From Pseudonocardia autotrophica (GTDB lineage: Bacteria; Actinomycetota; Actinomycetes; Mycobacteriales; Pseudonocardiaceae), in the NCBI RefSeq assembly GCF_003945385.1, contig NZ_AP018920.1, positions 1,488,001 to 1,552,000 on the forward strand: 64,000 bases of DNA. Direction: 5' to 3'. Under the pieces are notes generated by a model. It searched no databases. It saw nothing but the letters and a program-made list of their open reading frames with translations, and was not told the DNA's origin. A program made the translations under genes and the position numbers. Below, piece by piece: positions 35,270-43,717 of this stretch; positions within the stretch are counted from its first letter, which is position 1, and each line of letters begins with the position of its first letter.

Positions 35270-35705
35270 GGGCGACCTCCTGGAGCAGCGCCGGCCTGGC
35301 GGGAATCACCAGGCTGGACGCGTGAGCAAGCCAGGCGATGAGTTCGGATGCGGTGCGTGCAACGGTATCGGCGGACGGTCACGATCGGAATGTGATCCAA
35401 GCCCTGGAGTGTGCGCGCTCACGGATAATCGGTCAACTCGGACGGTTACCCGGGAGAATGTTACCGAGTAGTTCTACCGGCAAGTTCGGGATCCATTTCC
35501 GGCGAAACGGCAGGTGGGCGGTGGGTGAGTGTCCACAATGGAAGGCGTCCGCAGGTCGCCGGACACCGTCCGCGCACGTACCTGCACGCTGCGCGGGCGA
35601 GCGGCGGGAGTGTGCAGCGACACGATGTGCGATCCGCCGGGCGGTGGGGCGTCCGGGGGGTCCGTTCGGTGGAACGGCCCTCCGGCATCCCTGTGGGCGG
35701 CGTCG
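35270..35705. other. Intergenic region upstream of the synthase operon
   Basis: No gene is supported. On the minus strand TTGACC (35436-35431) and CACACT (35413-35408), 17 bp apart, form a plausible promoter about 140 bp before the synthase start. Just upstream of it the plus strand has GTTACC twice, at 35445 and 35460, 15 bp apart, which could be a regulator site. The part towards 35705 is the downstream region of the MFS gene and shows no clear terminator. Confidence 0.4.
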
Positions 35706-37235
35706 TCAGCGCCGGCAGGTCGCCGGTTCCGCAGTCGCTGCCGGGGTCGTCGTCGGGGCTGTCGACGCAGCCCTCGTCGGGGTCGTCGACGCAGTCGTCG
35801 CCGGCGCGGGCTCCGGGGCGGGCGCCGGCGTGACGGCGACGAGCAGCATCGCCAGCAGCCCGGCCGCACCGGCTCCGGCGAACGCGATCGTGTAGGCGAG
35901 CCCGGCGGGCAGGATCCCGTCGCCGATCACGAACGCCGTGGTCACAGCGGTGGCGAACGCCGTGCATGCGCTGGTGCCCAGCTGGCGGGCCAGGGTGTTG
36001 AGGCTGTTGGCCGCCGCCGTTTCCGACTCCGGCACCGCGCGCATGATCAGCAGTGGGATGGCGGAGTAGGCGAGCGCGGCACCGATCGCGGTGAGCGTCG
36101 AGACCAGCATGAGCAGCCAGACCGTGCCGGGCAGCGTCGCGAACGCCAGGTTCCCGACCCCGAGCAGCAGCGTGCCGAGCACCAGCGTGGTCCGCGGCCC
36201 GCGGGCCCGCGACAGCCGGGCCGACGCCGAGGAGAACAGCACCATCGAGCCGCCCATCGGCAGCAGCACCAGGCCGGCGACGAGCAGCGACTGGCCGAAG
36301 CCGTAGCCGGTGCTGACCGGTGCCTGCAGCAGCTGGGTGGTCAGTACGAAGCCGGCGAACATCGAGAAGCCGACCAGCACGGTCGCGGTGTTGGTCAGCA
36401 GGACGGCCGGCCGGGCGGACACCCGCAGGTCGATCAGCGGGGCGGGGGAGCGCAGCTCGTACCAGCCGACGGCCGGTGCCAGTACCAGCGCCGCGATGAT
36501 CAGCACGAGCACCTGCGGTGACGTCCAGCCCCACTCGTTGCCCTTGGAGACGGCGAGCAGCACCGCGAGCAGCACCGCGCCGATCCCGATCGCGCCGAGG
36601 CCGTCGAACCGGCCGCCGGTCCGCCGTCCCGACTCGGCCACCAGCCGTCGCACGAGCACGAGCTGCAGGACGGCGAGCACCGCCGCACCGGCGAACAGCC
36701 ACCGCCAGCTGGCGAACTGCGCGACCACACCGGTGATCGGCAGGCCGATCGCGCCGCCGAAGCCGAGCGACGACGACATCAGCCCGACCCCGAAGCCGAC
36801 CCGGTCCGCGGGCAGGATGTCGCGCATCAGGCTCATGCCCAGCGCGATCACGCCGAAGGCCGCGCCCTGCAGCACCCGGGCGACGAGCAGCAGTTCGATG
36901 CCCGGGGCGAGCGCGCCGAGCAGCGATCCGGTGCCGACCAGGCCGAGCGCGACCAGCAGCATCCGGCGCTTGCCGAACATGTCGCCGAGCCGACCGAGCA
37001 CGGGCGCCGACACCGCGCCCGCCACCAGGTTCGCCGTGATCAGCCATGACGCCGTCGACGGGCTGACCGACAGCAGCTCCGGGAACCGGGGGAGCAGCGG
37101 CACCACCATCGTCTGCAGCAGCGACACCAGCACGCCGCAGGAGGCGAGCACGGCGATCGCGACCATCGGACGTGCTTCCGGTGGCTGGCCGGGTGTGGCC
37201 GGGTCCTGAGTGGGGCGGGTTCGGGCCCGGAACAC
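35706..37235 (-). CDS. MFS multidrug transporter (DHA2-like)
   Basis: The 509-residue membrane protein has around 14 hydrophobic segments and the MFS motifs LGRLGDMFGKRRML (motif A) and LLVARVLQGAAFGVIALGMSLMRDILP, which place it in the DHA2/EmrB-QacA drug:H+ antiporter group. The last 45 residues are a cytoplasmic Ala/Thr/Pro-rich tail. The start is GTG at 37235 behind GGAGGT. It is divergent from the VOC gene and has no regulator beside it, so the substrate is unknown. Confidence 0.85.
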   Translation of the reverse strand: MFRARTRPTQDPATPGQPPEARPMVAIAVLASCGVLVSLLQTMVVPLLPRFPELLSVSPSTASWLITANLVAGAVSAPVLGRLGDMFGKRRMLLVALGLVGTGSLLGALAPGIELLLVARVLQGAAFGVIALGMSLMRDILPADRVGFGVGLMSSSLGFGGAIGLPITGVVAQFASWRWLFAGAAVLAVLQLVLVRRLVAESGRRTGGRFDGLGAIGIGAVLLAVLLAVSKGNEWGWTSPQVLVLIIAALVLAPAVGWYELRSPAPLIDLRVSARPAVLLTNTATVLVGFSMFAGFVLTTQLLQAPVSTGYGFGQSLLVAGLVLLPMGGSMVLFSSASARLSRARGPRTTLVLGTLLLGVGNLAFATLPGTVWLLMLVSTLTAIGAALAYSAIPLLIMRAVPESETAAANSLNTLARQLGTSACTAFATAVTTAFVIGDGILPAGLAYTIAFAGAGAAGLLAMLLVAVTPAPAPEPAPATTASTTPTRAASTAPTTTPAATAEPATCRR

Positions 37236-37385
37236 GCGACCTCCGTGGGCGGGAGAAGTGGTGGTGCCCGATCAGATGAGCACGCCGTCGTGTCCCGCGG
37301 CAACCAAAAAGTTTGCAATGCCACCGATCTCACGCACGTCTCGCCCGTGTCACGGTCCCGTTCCGGACCGCTACCGTGCGGCCTC

Positions 37386-37835
37386 GTGGAGATCCTCGCC
37401 AGCCGCGCCATCCTGCGTCCCGCCGATCCCGCGACGGCGGTCGCCTTCTACCGCGACACCCTCGGGCTGGCGATCTCCCGGGAGTTCCCCGGCGGGACGG
37501 TCTTCTTCCTGGGCAGCGGGTTCCTGGAGGTGTCCGCGTCGCCGTCCGGGGCGCCGGACGCCGAGCCGGGTACCGATCCGGGCGGGCTGCGGCTGTGGCT
37601 GCAGGTCCGCGATCTCGCGAGCACGCACGCCGAGCTGGCCGCCGCGGGCGTCCGGGTGCTGCGTGAGCCGAAGCAGGAGCCGTGGGGCCTGCACGAGATG
37701 TGGATCGCCGACCCGGACGGCACCCGGATCGTGTTCGTCGAGGTGCCGCCCGAACACCCGATCCGCCGGGACACCCGCGGCGACCGGGCCGGTCAGGGAG
37801 CCGGGACCGGCTCCGGCGGGGGCGGCCCGGCGTAG
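37386..37835 (+). CDS. VOC (glyoxalase/dioxygenase superfamily) protein
   Basis: The 149-residue protein has one vicinal-oxygen-chelate module: ILRPADPATAVAFYRDTLGL, FFLGSGFLEV, LWLQVRDLASTHAELAAAGV and EMWIADPDGTRIVFVEVP. Such proteins are metal-dependent isomerases or dioxygenases, or bind drugs. Which one this is cannot be told. The GTG at 37386 opens the fold. It has no ribosome binding site but a TACCGT box lies just upstream, so the mRNA may be leaderless. The C-terminal 20 residues are a Gly-rich tail. Confidence 0.78.
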   Translation: MEILASRAILRPADPATAVAFYRDTLGLAISREFPGGTVFFLGSGFLEVSASPSGAPDAEPGTDPGGLRLWLQVRDLASTHAELAAAGVRVLREPKQEPWGLHEMWIADPDGTRIVFVEVPPEHPIRRDTRGDRAGQGAGTGSGGGGPA

Positions 37836-37966
37836 GTCGCGGACGGCCGGATCAGCCGGCGGCGTCTACACCGGCCCGCGGCCGGTGATCCCGCCGGAGC
37901 CCGGCCGGCGCGGCCCGGCGAGCCCCCGGTGAGCAGAGCAACGGGCCGTTGGCGAGGATGATGATC

Positions 37967-38377
37967 GTGAACCGACGCCGATCCCTCGCCGACGGTGTCT
38001 CCGATGCCTTCCTGCAGCTGTGGTCGGAGCGCCGCCCGTGCATCCTCGTCACCGCCCGCCGGGACGGCACACCGCACGCCGCGCCGGTCGGTGTCACCGT
38101 CGACGTCGACGAGCGGATCGCCAGGGTGATCTGCCGGGCCGGCTCGCAGAAGGCCCGCAACGTGGCCGCGGCCGGCCCCGGCGGCGCCCGGGTCGCGGTC
38201 TGTCTCGTCGAGGGCCGGACCTGGTCGACGCTGGAGGGTGTCGCCGTCGTCCGGGACGAGCCGGAGATCGTGCGGGACGCCGAGCGGCGCTACGCGGCCC
38301 AGTACAAGGAGCCCCGGCCGAACCCGGAACGGGTGGTGCTGGAGATCGCCGTCGACCGGGTTCTCGGGAACGCCTGA
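37967..38377 (+). CDS. PPOX class F420/FMN-dependent protein
   Basis: The product (136 residues from the GTG at 37967) has the PPOX split barrel: WSERRPCILVTARRDGTPHAAPVGVTVD, ARVICRAGSQKARNVAA and RVAVCLVEGRTWSTLEGVAVV, like Rv1155-type flavin/deazaflavin proteins of actinobacteria. The start is uncertain: TTG 37949, ATG 37958 and ATG 37961 are in frame, but only the GTG has a well-spaced GAGG. It is followed 46 bp later by the metallo-hydrolase gene. The substrate is unknown. Confidence 0.76.
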   Translation: MNRRRSLADGVSDAFLQLWSERRPCILVTARRDGTPHAAPVGVTVDVDERIARVICRAGSQKARNVAAAGPGGARVAVCLVEGRTWSTLEGVAVVRDEPEIVRDAERRYAAQYKEPRPNPERVVLEIAVDRVLGNA

Positions 38378-38423
38378 GCCCGCGCACGACCACCACGGCC
38401 CGAACCCGGGGATACTCGGACCC

Positions 38424-39224
38424 GTGGACCTGCCGGAGACGACCTTCCTCGGCCACAGCACGCTGCGGCTGCGGATGGGGGGACGCACCGTCCTGACCGA
38501 TCCGCTGCTGACCGCGGCGGTGGGGCCACTGCGCCGGATGGTGCCCGCGGTGCCCACCGCCGGGCTCGCCGACGTCGACCTGGTCCTGATCTCCCACCTG
38601 CACGCCGACCACCTGCACCTGCGGTCGCTGCGGCTGCTGCCCCGCGACACCGAGATCGTGGTGCCGGCCGGCGCGGCCGGGTGGGTGCGCCGGCGCGGCG
38701 TACCCCGGGTGTCCGAGCTCGCCGTCGGCGAGACCAGGACGTTCGGTGGGCTGCGGGTCACCGGCACCCCGGCGGAGCACTCCGGGCACCGCTGGGGTCC
38801 GCGGCTCACGCACGGCCCGCAGGCGGACGCGATGGGCCATCTGCTGGAGGCCGACGGCCTGCGCGTCTACGCCGCCGGGGACACCGGGCTGTTCCCCGGG
38901 CTCGACGACGTCGCCGCGCAGGGCCCGATCGATCTCGCGGCGCTGCCGGTGTGGGGCTGGGGGCCGAGCCTCGGGCCCGGCCACCTCGACCCGTCGGGCG
39001 CGGCCGAGGCGGTCCGCCGGCTCGCGCCGAAGGTCACCCTGCCGGTGCATTGGGGCACGCTCGCGGTCACCGGCCTCTGCTCGGTCCCCGGCCGGATCGG
39101 CGGCCGGATGCGCGAGCTGCTGGTGCACCCTCCGCACGAGTTCGCCGCCGCCGTCACGGCCGCCGGGCTGCCCACCCGCCCGCTGGTGGTCGAGCCGGGC
39201 GCCCGCGTCGGGGCCCCGGTGTGA
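38424..39224 (+). CDS. Metallo-beta-lactamase-fold hydrolase (UlaG-like)
   Basis: The 266-residue protein has the metal-binding motif LISHLHADHLHL, the GHST motif near the N-terminus typical of the UlaG/YtnP-like lipoprotein-type lactonases, VYAAGDTGLFPG and a C-terminal LPVHWGT histidine. It should bind two metal ions and hydrolyse a lactone, phosphodiester or amide. GATACT seven bases before the GTG suggests a leaderless mRNA. Its stop overlaps the start of the DedA gene (GTGA), so the two are coupled. Confidence 0.82.
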   Translation: MDLPETTFLGHSTLRLRMGGRTVLTDPLLTAAVGPLRRMVPAVPTAGLADVDLVLISHLHADHLHLRSLRLLPRDTEIVVPAGAAGWVRRRGVPRVSELAVGETRTFGGLRVTGTPAEHSGHRWGPRLTHGPQADAMGHLLEADGLRVYAAGDTGLFPGLDDVAAQGPIDLAALPVWGWGPSLGPGHLDPSGAAEAVRRLAPKVTLPVHWGTLAVTGLCSVPGRIGGRMRELLVHPPHEFAAAVTAAGLPTRPLVVEPGARVGAPV

Positions 39225-40009
39225 GCGCGCTGCTGGCCGCGCTCTCGGTCGCCCCGCCCCCGGCCGAGGAGTGGATCGAGGCCGAGCTCACTCCGGACGC
39301 CGGCCGGGTCGCCTATCTGATCGTCGCCGGCGGGGTGCTGTTCGGTTCGATCGCGCCGGTCGTGCCGACCGGCGCGATCGTCGGTGCGGCCGCGGCGACG
39401 GCGATGACCACCGACGCGCTGTCGCTGCCGCTGGTGCTCGGGCTCGCCTTCGTCGCCGCGCTGGCCGGCGACGTCGTCACCTTCGCCGTCGCCCGCCGGG
39501 GCAGCGCCTCGGTGCTCGCCGCGGTCGCGGGCGGCCGGTTCGGCGGGGAACGCACGGTGGCCCGGGTGGTGCGGCTGCGGGACGCGTTCGCCGAACGCGG
39601 CTGGCTCCTGGTGCTGGTCGGGCGGGTCGCCCCGGCCGGACGCGTGCCGACCCTGATCGCCGCCGCGGCATCCGGGATGGCCTGGGCGAAGCTGCTGCCC
39701 GCGGTCGCCGGTGGTGCCGCGCTGTGGACGCTGCTCTACGGCGTGCTCGGCGTGCTGACCGGCAATCTCACCGACTCGCCGCTGGTGGCCGCGGGACTGG
39801 CGGTCGGGCTGGTGGCCGTGGTGGGGGCCGTCTCCGCCGTGGTCGGGCGGCTGCGGACCCGGCGGCGTGAGCGTCGGGCCCGGGCGTCGGATCCCGCCGC
39901 CACCGCGCGCTGGCAGGAGCGGACAAGAGGACCGGCCGGGCGCGACGGGAGGGATGTGCCGCGCCCGGCCGGAGAGGGTGGGGTCAGTTGCCGTCGCCGA
40001 AGGGGTTGA
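39221..40009 (+). CDS. DedA/SNARE-associated family membrane protein
   Basis: The 262-residue protein has 4-5 hydrophobic segments and the DedA core: GSIAPVVPTGAIVGAAAATAM, ALAGDVVTFAVARRG, and the LVLVGRVAPAGRVPTLIAAAASGM arginine motif required in DedA transporters, which flip undecaprenyl phosphate or phospholipids. The C-terminal 50 residues are cytoplasmic and Arg-rich. This tail contains the terminator of the convergent protease gene and overlaps that gene by 26 bp. It may be a read-through extension of a shorter ancestral C-terminus. Confidence 0.8.
   Translation: MSALLAALSVAPPPAEEWIEAELTPDAGRVAYLIVAGGVLFGSIAPVVPTGAIVGAAAATAMTTDALSLPLVLGLAFVAALAGDVVTFAVARRGSASVLAAVAGGRFGGERTVARVVRLRDAFAERGWLLVLVGRVAPAGRVPTLIAAAASGMAWAKLLPAVAGGAALWTLLYGVLGVLTGNLTDSPLVAAGLAVGLVAVVGAVSAVVGRLRTRRRERRARASDPAATARWQERTRGPAGRDGRDVPRPAGEGGVSCRRRRG
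39932..39972. terminator. Terminator embedded in the DedA coding end
   Basis: A perfect 13-bp inverted repeat (39932-39944 and 39960-39972) with a 15-base loop ends 11 bp beyond the stop of the protease gene, reading in that gene's direction. It lies inside the 3' coding part of the convergent DedA gene, as in the WYL/phaB case. Confidence 0.7.
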
Positions 40010-41300
40010 ACCCGAAGGGCAGCTGGCCCGGGTCGTTCGGCGTGTTGCTGGACCCGTTCTCTGCGTTGGCGGCCGCGGTGTCCTCGACGCTGCCGAGCGT
40101 GACCGGGACCTGGCGGGCGTCGGCGCCGCTGCCGACGGTCAGCGTGACCTGCTGACCGGGGGCGAAGTTGCCGACCCGGGCGATCAGGTCGGCGAAACTC
40201 GACACCGGGTACTGGTCCACCTCGGTGACGACGTCGCCCTCGCGCAACCCGGCCTGCGCGGCCGGCGATCCGGGCTGCACGGCGGCGATCTCGGCCCCGC
40301 CGGTGGCAGCGCCCCGCGACGCGTTCACCGATCCCTGCACGCCGAGCTGCGGCTTGGTGGCGACGCCGTCGGACATGAGCTCCTGGGCGACCCGCTTCGC
40401 GGTGTCCACCGGGATGGCGAAGCCCAGCCCGATCGAGCCCTGGCTCTGGCCGGTGGTGGCGATCGCGGAGTTGATCCCGACCACCTGCCCGGCGAGGTTC
40501 ACCAGCGGGCCACCGGAGTTGCCCTGGTTGATCGGGGCGTCGGTCTGCAGCCCGTTGTAGACGACCGGGGCCTGGCCGTCGCCGCCGGCCGCGACGGTCC
40601 GGTTCAGCGCGCTGACGATGCCCGCGGTGACCGTGCCGGACAGTCCCTGTGGCGACCCGGTCGCCACGACCTGCTCGCCGACCTGGACGCCCGAGGACTC
40701 GCCGAGGGTCGCGGCGGTCAGGCCGGAGGCGCCCTGCAGCCGGATGACCGCGAGGTCGTAGCTGGGGGAGGTGCCCACGACGGTGGCCTGGTGCCGGGTG
40801 CCGTCGGACAGGGTCACCGTGATCTCCCCGCCCTGGGCGGCGCCGGACACGACGTGGTTGTTGGTGAGCACCTCGCCGTCGGCGGTCAGGACGACCCCGG
40901 ACCCCTCGGCGACGCCCTGGCCGGTGCGGACCTGGATGTCGACGGTGCTGGGCATGATCGCGGCCGCGGCGCCGGCGATCGAGCCGTCCGCGGCTCGGGC
41001 CGGGGTGCCCGGATCGGCCGCGCTGGCCAGGCTCGCCTGCCCGGAACCGGACGAGCCGAGGACGGCGTACGCGCCACCGAAACCGACGCCACCGCCGACC
41101 AGGCCCGCGGCGAGGGCGAGCGCGATCACGCTCGCGCCGAACCGCTTCGGGGGCTTCGGGGGCCGGGGGGCGTTCTGCGGCGGGAACGGCGGGTACACCG
41201 AGGTGGGTGGGCTGCCCGCACCGTGCGCGGGCACGCCCGGCTGGGTACCGGGCGCCGCCGCCCACTCGGGGCTCGGACGCCGCTGCTCGGTGTCGCTCAT
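39984..41300 (-). CDS. HtrA-like membrane-anchored serine protease with PDZ domain
   Basis: From the ATG at 41300 the protein has 438 residues: a Pro-rich cytoplasmic head, one transmembrane helix (about 54-80), a trypsin-like domain with His149 (TNNHVV), Asp182 (YDLAVI) and Ser262 (GNSGGPL), and a PDZ domain (about 310-410; GLREGDVVTEVD). It degrades or refolds damaged proteins outside the membrane. GAGGAGG precedes this ATG; an in-frame ATG at 41465 would add 55 low-complexity residues and has no good site. A Gly/Asn-rich tail ends the protein. Confidence 0.88.
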   Translation of the reverse strand: MSDTEQRRPSPEWAAAPGTQPGVPAHGAGSPPTSVYPPFPPQNAPRPPKPPKRFGASVIALALAAGLVGGGVGFGGAYAVLGSSGSGQASLASAADPGTPARAADGSIAGAAAAIMPSTVDIQVRTGQGVAEGSGVVLTADGEVLTNNHVVSGAAQGGEITVTLSDGTRHQATVVGTSPSYDLAVIRLQGASGLTAATLGESSGVQVGEQVVATGSPQGLSGTVTAGIVSALNRTVAAGGDGQAPVVYNGLQTDAPINQGNSGGPLVNLAGQVVGINSAIATTGQSQGSIGLGFAIPVDTAKRVAQELMSDGVATKPQLGVQGSVNASRGAATGGAEIAAVQPGSPAAQAGLREGDVVTEVDQYPVSSFADLIARVGNFAPGQQVTLTVGSGADARQVPVTLGSVEDTAAANAENGSSNTPNDPGQLPFGFNPFGDGN

Positions 41301-41589
41301 CTCGGGTGCCTCCTCTGCGCGGGTGTCGTCGGCGTGGCCGGTGCGCGCGTCGCCGGAACGTCGTTCGGGCCGGGACGGGGCCGGATCGCCACCCGCGGAG
41401 CCGCCGGCGGCGGTGGGGGTGTGTCCGTCGGGGATCCCGCTCGGACCCGGCCCGTTCTCGGTCATGTCAGTACTGTGCGTCCCGACCCTGAGACGACCCT
41501 GTGATCGCGCTGGGAATCCCTGCGGCGTTCGGTGTGGATGTCCGGCTGACTCCCGCCGGACGGGGCCGGCGGCCCGGGCCGGGACGCTC

Positions 41590-42657
41590 CTATGGTTCGT
41601 CAAGGCCGCGAAGGGGGTCGGTTTCGAGCTGGCGGAACAGCTGTCGTGCGGTGTAGCGCTTGAGGCAGCGGCGGATCTCCCGGTCGGTCTTGCCTTCGGT
41701 GTGGCGCCGTTGGGTGTAGTCGCGGGTGGCCTGGTCGTAGCGTTGTCGTGAGAGCACGATGCTGTGCAGGGCTCGGTTGAGCTGGCGGTCGCCGGAACGG
41801 TTGAGCCGGTAGCGGACGGTGCGCCCGGAGCTGGCCGGGATCGGGGCGGCTCCGGCGAGCATGGCGAAGGCGGCCTCGTCGCGGCAGCGGCCGGGGTGGG
41901 ACCAGGCGGTGAGCACGGTCGCAGCGTTGATCGGCCCGACCCCGGTCAACTCGAGTAGATCCGGCCGCCATGACGCCACCACGCGTCGGATCGTCTTCTC
42001 GTACTCGGCGGCCTCGGCCTCCAGGGCGCGGATCCGCCGGGCGAGGTCGCGCAGCACCCTGAGCGTGGTGAGCACCTCGACGTCGCCGGTGCTGTTGGCT
42101 GGGCGCAGGCCAGCCGCGATGCTGATCTGCGCGCGAGTGCTGCGGTGTCCGCGGAAGCGAGCACGGACCGCTTCCGGGGCGGTGATGACCTGCGCGCGGA
42201 GCTGACGCTGGGCGGTGCTGGCCGCCTCGACCGCTGAACGACGCGCGGTCAGCAGCGACTGCAGCGCAGCCCGCTCGGCCCCGGTCTTGGGCCGGGCCAG
42301 CTGGGCCCGCGACAGGGCATCGCGGGCGGCGCGTTCGGCGTCGAGAGGGTCCGAGCGGCGGCCCCCGCGCCGTGCCGGGCGCTGCGGTCGGTCGAGTTCG
42401 ACGACTACCTCCCCGGCCTCGGTGAGGTGGCGGGTCAGGCCCGCGCCGTAGCCGCCGGCGCCCTCCACGGCGAACGCGCGCAGCCCACCGTGTCGCTCGG
42501 CGGTGGCCAGCAGCTCGTCGTAGCCGTGCGGGTCCGCGGCCACGGTCAGGGTCTGCACCCGCGCACCGGTCGCGGCGACCACGACCGCGGCGGTGTGAGT
42601 GTCGGTGTGGGTGTCGACCCCGATGACGAGTTCGACGGTCTCTGCCAGCATGGGCAT
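41590..42657 (-). CDS. IS110-family transposase (DEDD)
   Basis: The 355-residue protein has a RuvC-like DEDD domain starting VIGVDTHTDTHTAAVV, with AVEGAGGYGAGLTRHL and RRSDPLDAERAARDAL supplying the other acidic residues. The C-terminal transposase domain (Transposase_20) has LLELTGVGPINAATVLTAW and the serine motif GAAPIPASSGRTVRYRLNRSGDRQLNRALH. The gene looks intact. AAGGAG lies 5-6 bases before the first ATG. It catalyses RNA-guided recombination in characterised relatives (IS621). Confidence 0.93.
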   Translation of the reverse strand: MPMLAETVELVIGVDTHTDTHTAAVVVAATGARVQTLTVAADPHGYDELLATAERHGGLRAFAVEGAGGYGAGLTRHLTEAGEVVVELDRPQRPARRGGRRSDPLDAERAARDALSRAQLARPKTGAERAALQSLLTARRSAVEAASTAQRQLRAQVITAPEAVRARFRGHRSTRAQISIAAGLRPANSTGDVEVLTTLRVLRDLARRIRALEAEAAEYEKTIRRVVASWRPDLLELTGVGPINAATVLTAWSHPGRCRDEAAFAMLAGAAPIPASSGRTVRYRLNRSGDRQLNRALHSIVLSRQRYDQATRDYTQRRHTEGKTDREIRRCLKRYTARQLFRQLETDPLRGLDEP

Positions 42658-42916
42658 GCGTTCTCCTTGCAGGACGCGGCTGTTGATCGCCGGCCTGGTT
42701 CGGAGATCCGGGCAGGACTGTGATGGGACACCCCGTAGCGGCTACTGCGGGGGTCAGGCTCCTGATCAGGCCACCACTCCGGCCGGGCCGGCACCAGCAG
42801 CAGCGAGCGGACATGTCCCGCCACAGGCACCAAAGGGCCAGTCAGGCGATGAGTCACACCCGCCGCTGCTGATCACCAGCCCATCACTTCCGGGACTGGC
42901 AGGTCCACCCTCACAG
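42658..42916 (-). ncRNA. Candidate IS110 bridge RNA region
   Basis: IS110-group elements encode a bridge RNA in the non-coding end upstream of the transposase. Here 259 bp of non-coding, structured sequence fills that place. One clear hairpin is at about 42733-42755 (arms CCCCGTAGC and GCTACTGCGGGG, bulged). Guide loops could not be assigned, so this is by position and partial structure only. Confidence 0.4.
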
Positions 42917-43669
42917 TCAGCCGAGCAGCCCGGCGACGGCCAGAACGAGCCCCAGCAGCACCAGCGCCGCCCCGCCCCGGGCCCAGACACGCTGGGTTCC
43001 CCGGTCGGCGCGGGTCAGCTCGTCCTCGGTGCGGGTGGAGAGCACGAACGGCGAGGCGGGATCCTGCGGCGGCCGGATGACCAGCGGCCCGTCCCGGTCG
43101 TCGACCTCACCGAGCACGTACATCGTCACCCCGGGCCGCAGCACCCACTCCTGGCGCCGGTAGCCCAGCGTCCGCGAACCGGCGCGCATCGCGGCCTCGG
43201 GACCGGTCGACGGCTCGAACGTGTCGAGCACCTGGTCCACCGGGTCCGGTCGCCGACCACCCGGGTCGACGCCGATGGTGTGGCCGTCGCGCAGCAGCGG
43301 CCAGCCGTGCGGTGAGGTCAGCTCGGCGACGGTCTCGGTCCGGGTGCTGCTGGTGGTGCGGTCACCGTCGCGCCGTCGCTGCTCGTAGCGGCGCTCGACC
43401 CGGTGCGCGTGCCAGACGCACTCGGTGCCGGTCAGCTCGGAGCGAAGGAGCCCGACCGGGGCGGGGGCGGTCTCGCCGACGACCTCGCACACCATTCGGA
43501 ACCCGCCCGGGCGCCCGTTCAGCCCGGCGGCGATCTGCGCCCGGTCCAGCAGCTCGGGCACGGTCAGTGTCTCCGCGGCCATCATCGCGTGCACCCGGCG
43601 CTGTGTCCGCACGGCGGCGTAGAAGCATCCGGCTCCGGCGAGCAGCAGCACGATCCCGATCACGAGCAC
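42917..43669 (-). CDS. GIDE-domain membrane protein
   Basis: The 250-residue protein has one transmembrane helix at each end (about 1-20 and 228-250). Between them is a domain like the GIDE/BAM domain of the mitochondrial E3 ligase MUL1: VPELLDRAQIAAGLNGRPGGFRMVCEVVGE, LTGTECVWHAHRVERRYEQRRRDGDR and the late EWVLRPGVTMYVLGEVDDRDG. No RING finger is present. Bacterial GIDE proteins have no established function. The start is GTG at 43669. TAGATT six bases upstream suggests a leaderless mRNA. Confidence 0.75.
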   Translation of the reverse strand: MLVIGIVLLLAGAGCFYAAVRTQRRVHAMMAAETLTVPELLDRAQIAAGLNGRPGGFRMVCEVVGETAPAPVGLLRSELTGTECVWHAHRVERRYEQRRRDGDRTTSSTRTETVAELTSPHGWPLLRDGHTIGVDPGGRRPDPVDQVLDTFEPSTGPEAAMRAGSRTLGYRRQEWVLRPGVTMYVLGEVDDRDGPLVIRPPQDPASPFVLSTRTEDELTRADRGTQRVWARGGAALVLLGLVLAVAGLLG

Positions 43670-43717
43670 GGTCGGAATCTAGCGCCCGGACGGCCACGCC
43701 GGGGCCGGATCCGCGTT

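Larger units (their letters stand above)
41590..42916 (-). mobile_element. IS110-family insertion element (ends approximate)
   Basis: One DEDD transposase gene is followed upstream by about 260 bp of non-coding sequence and downstream by very little. This is the layout of IS110-group elements, which lack terminal inverted repeats and make no target duplication, so exact ends cannot be set by eye. It sits between the HtrA gene and the GIDE-domain gene. The given ends are the stop of the transposase and the last base before the neighbouring gene. Confidence 0.7.

Noticed and set aside
35338..35895. Plus-strand frame of 185 codons upstream of the synthase operon
   Set aside because: No motif, runs into the MFS gene on the opposite strand, and the region has promoter-like features instead.
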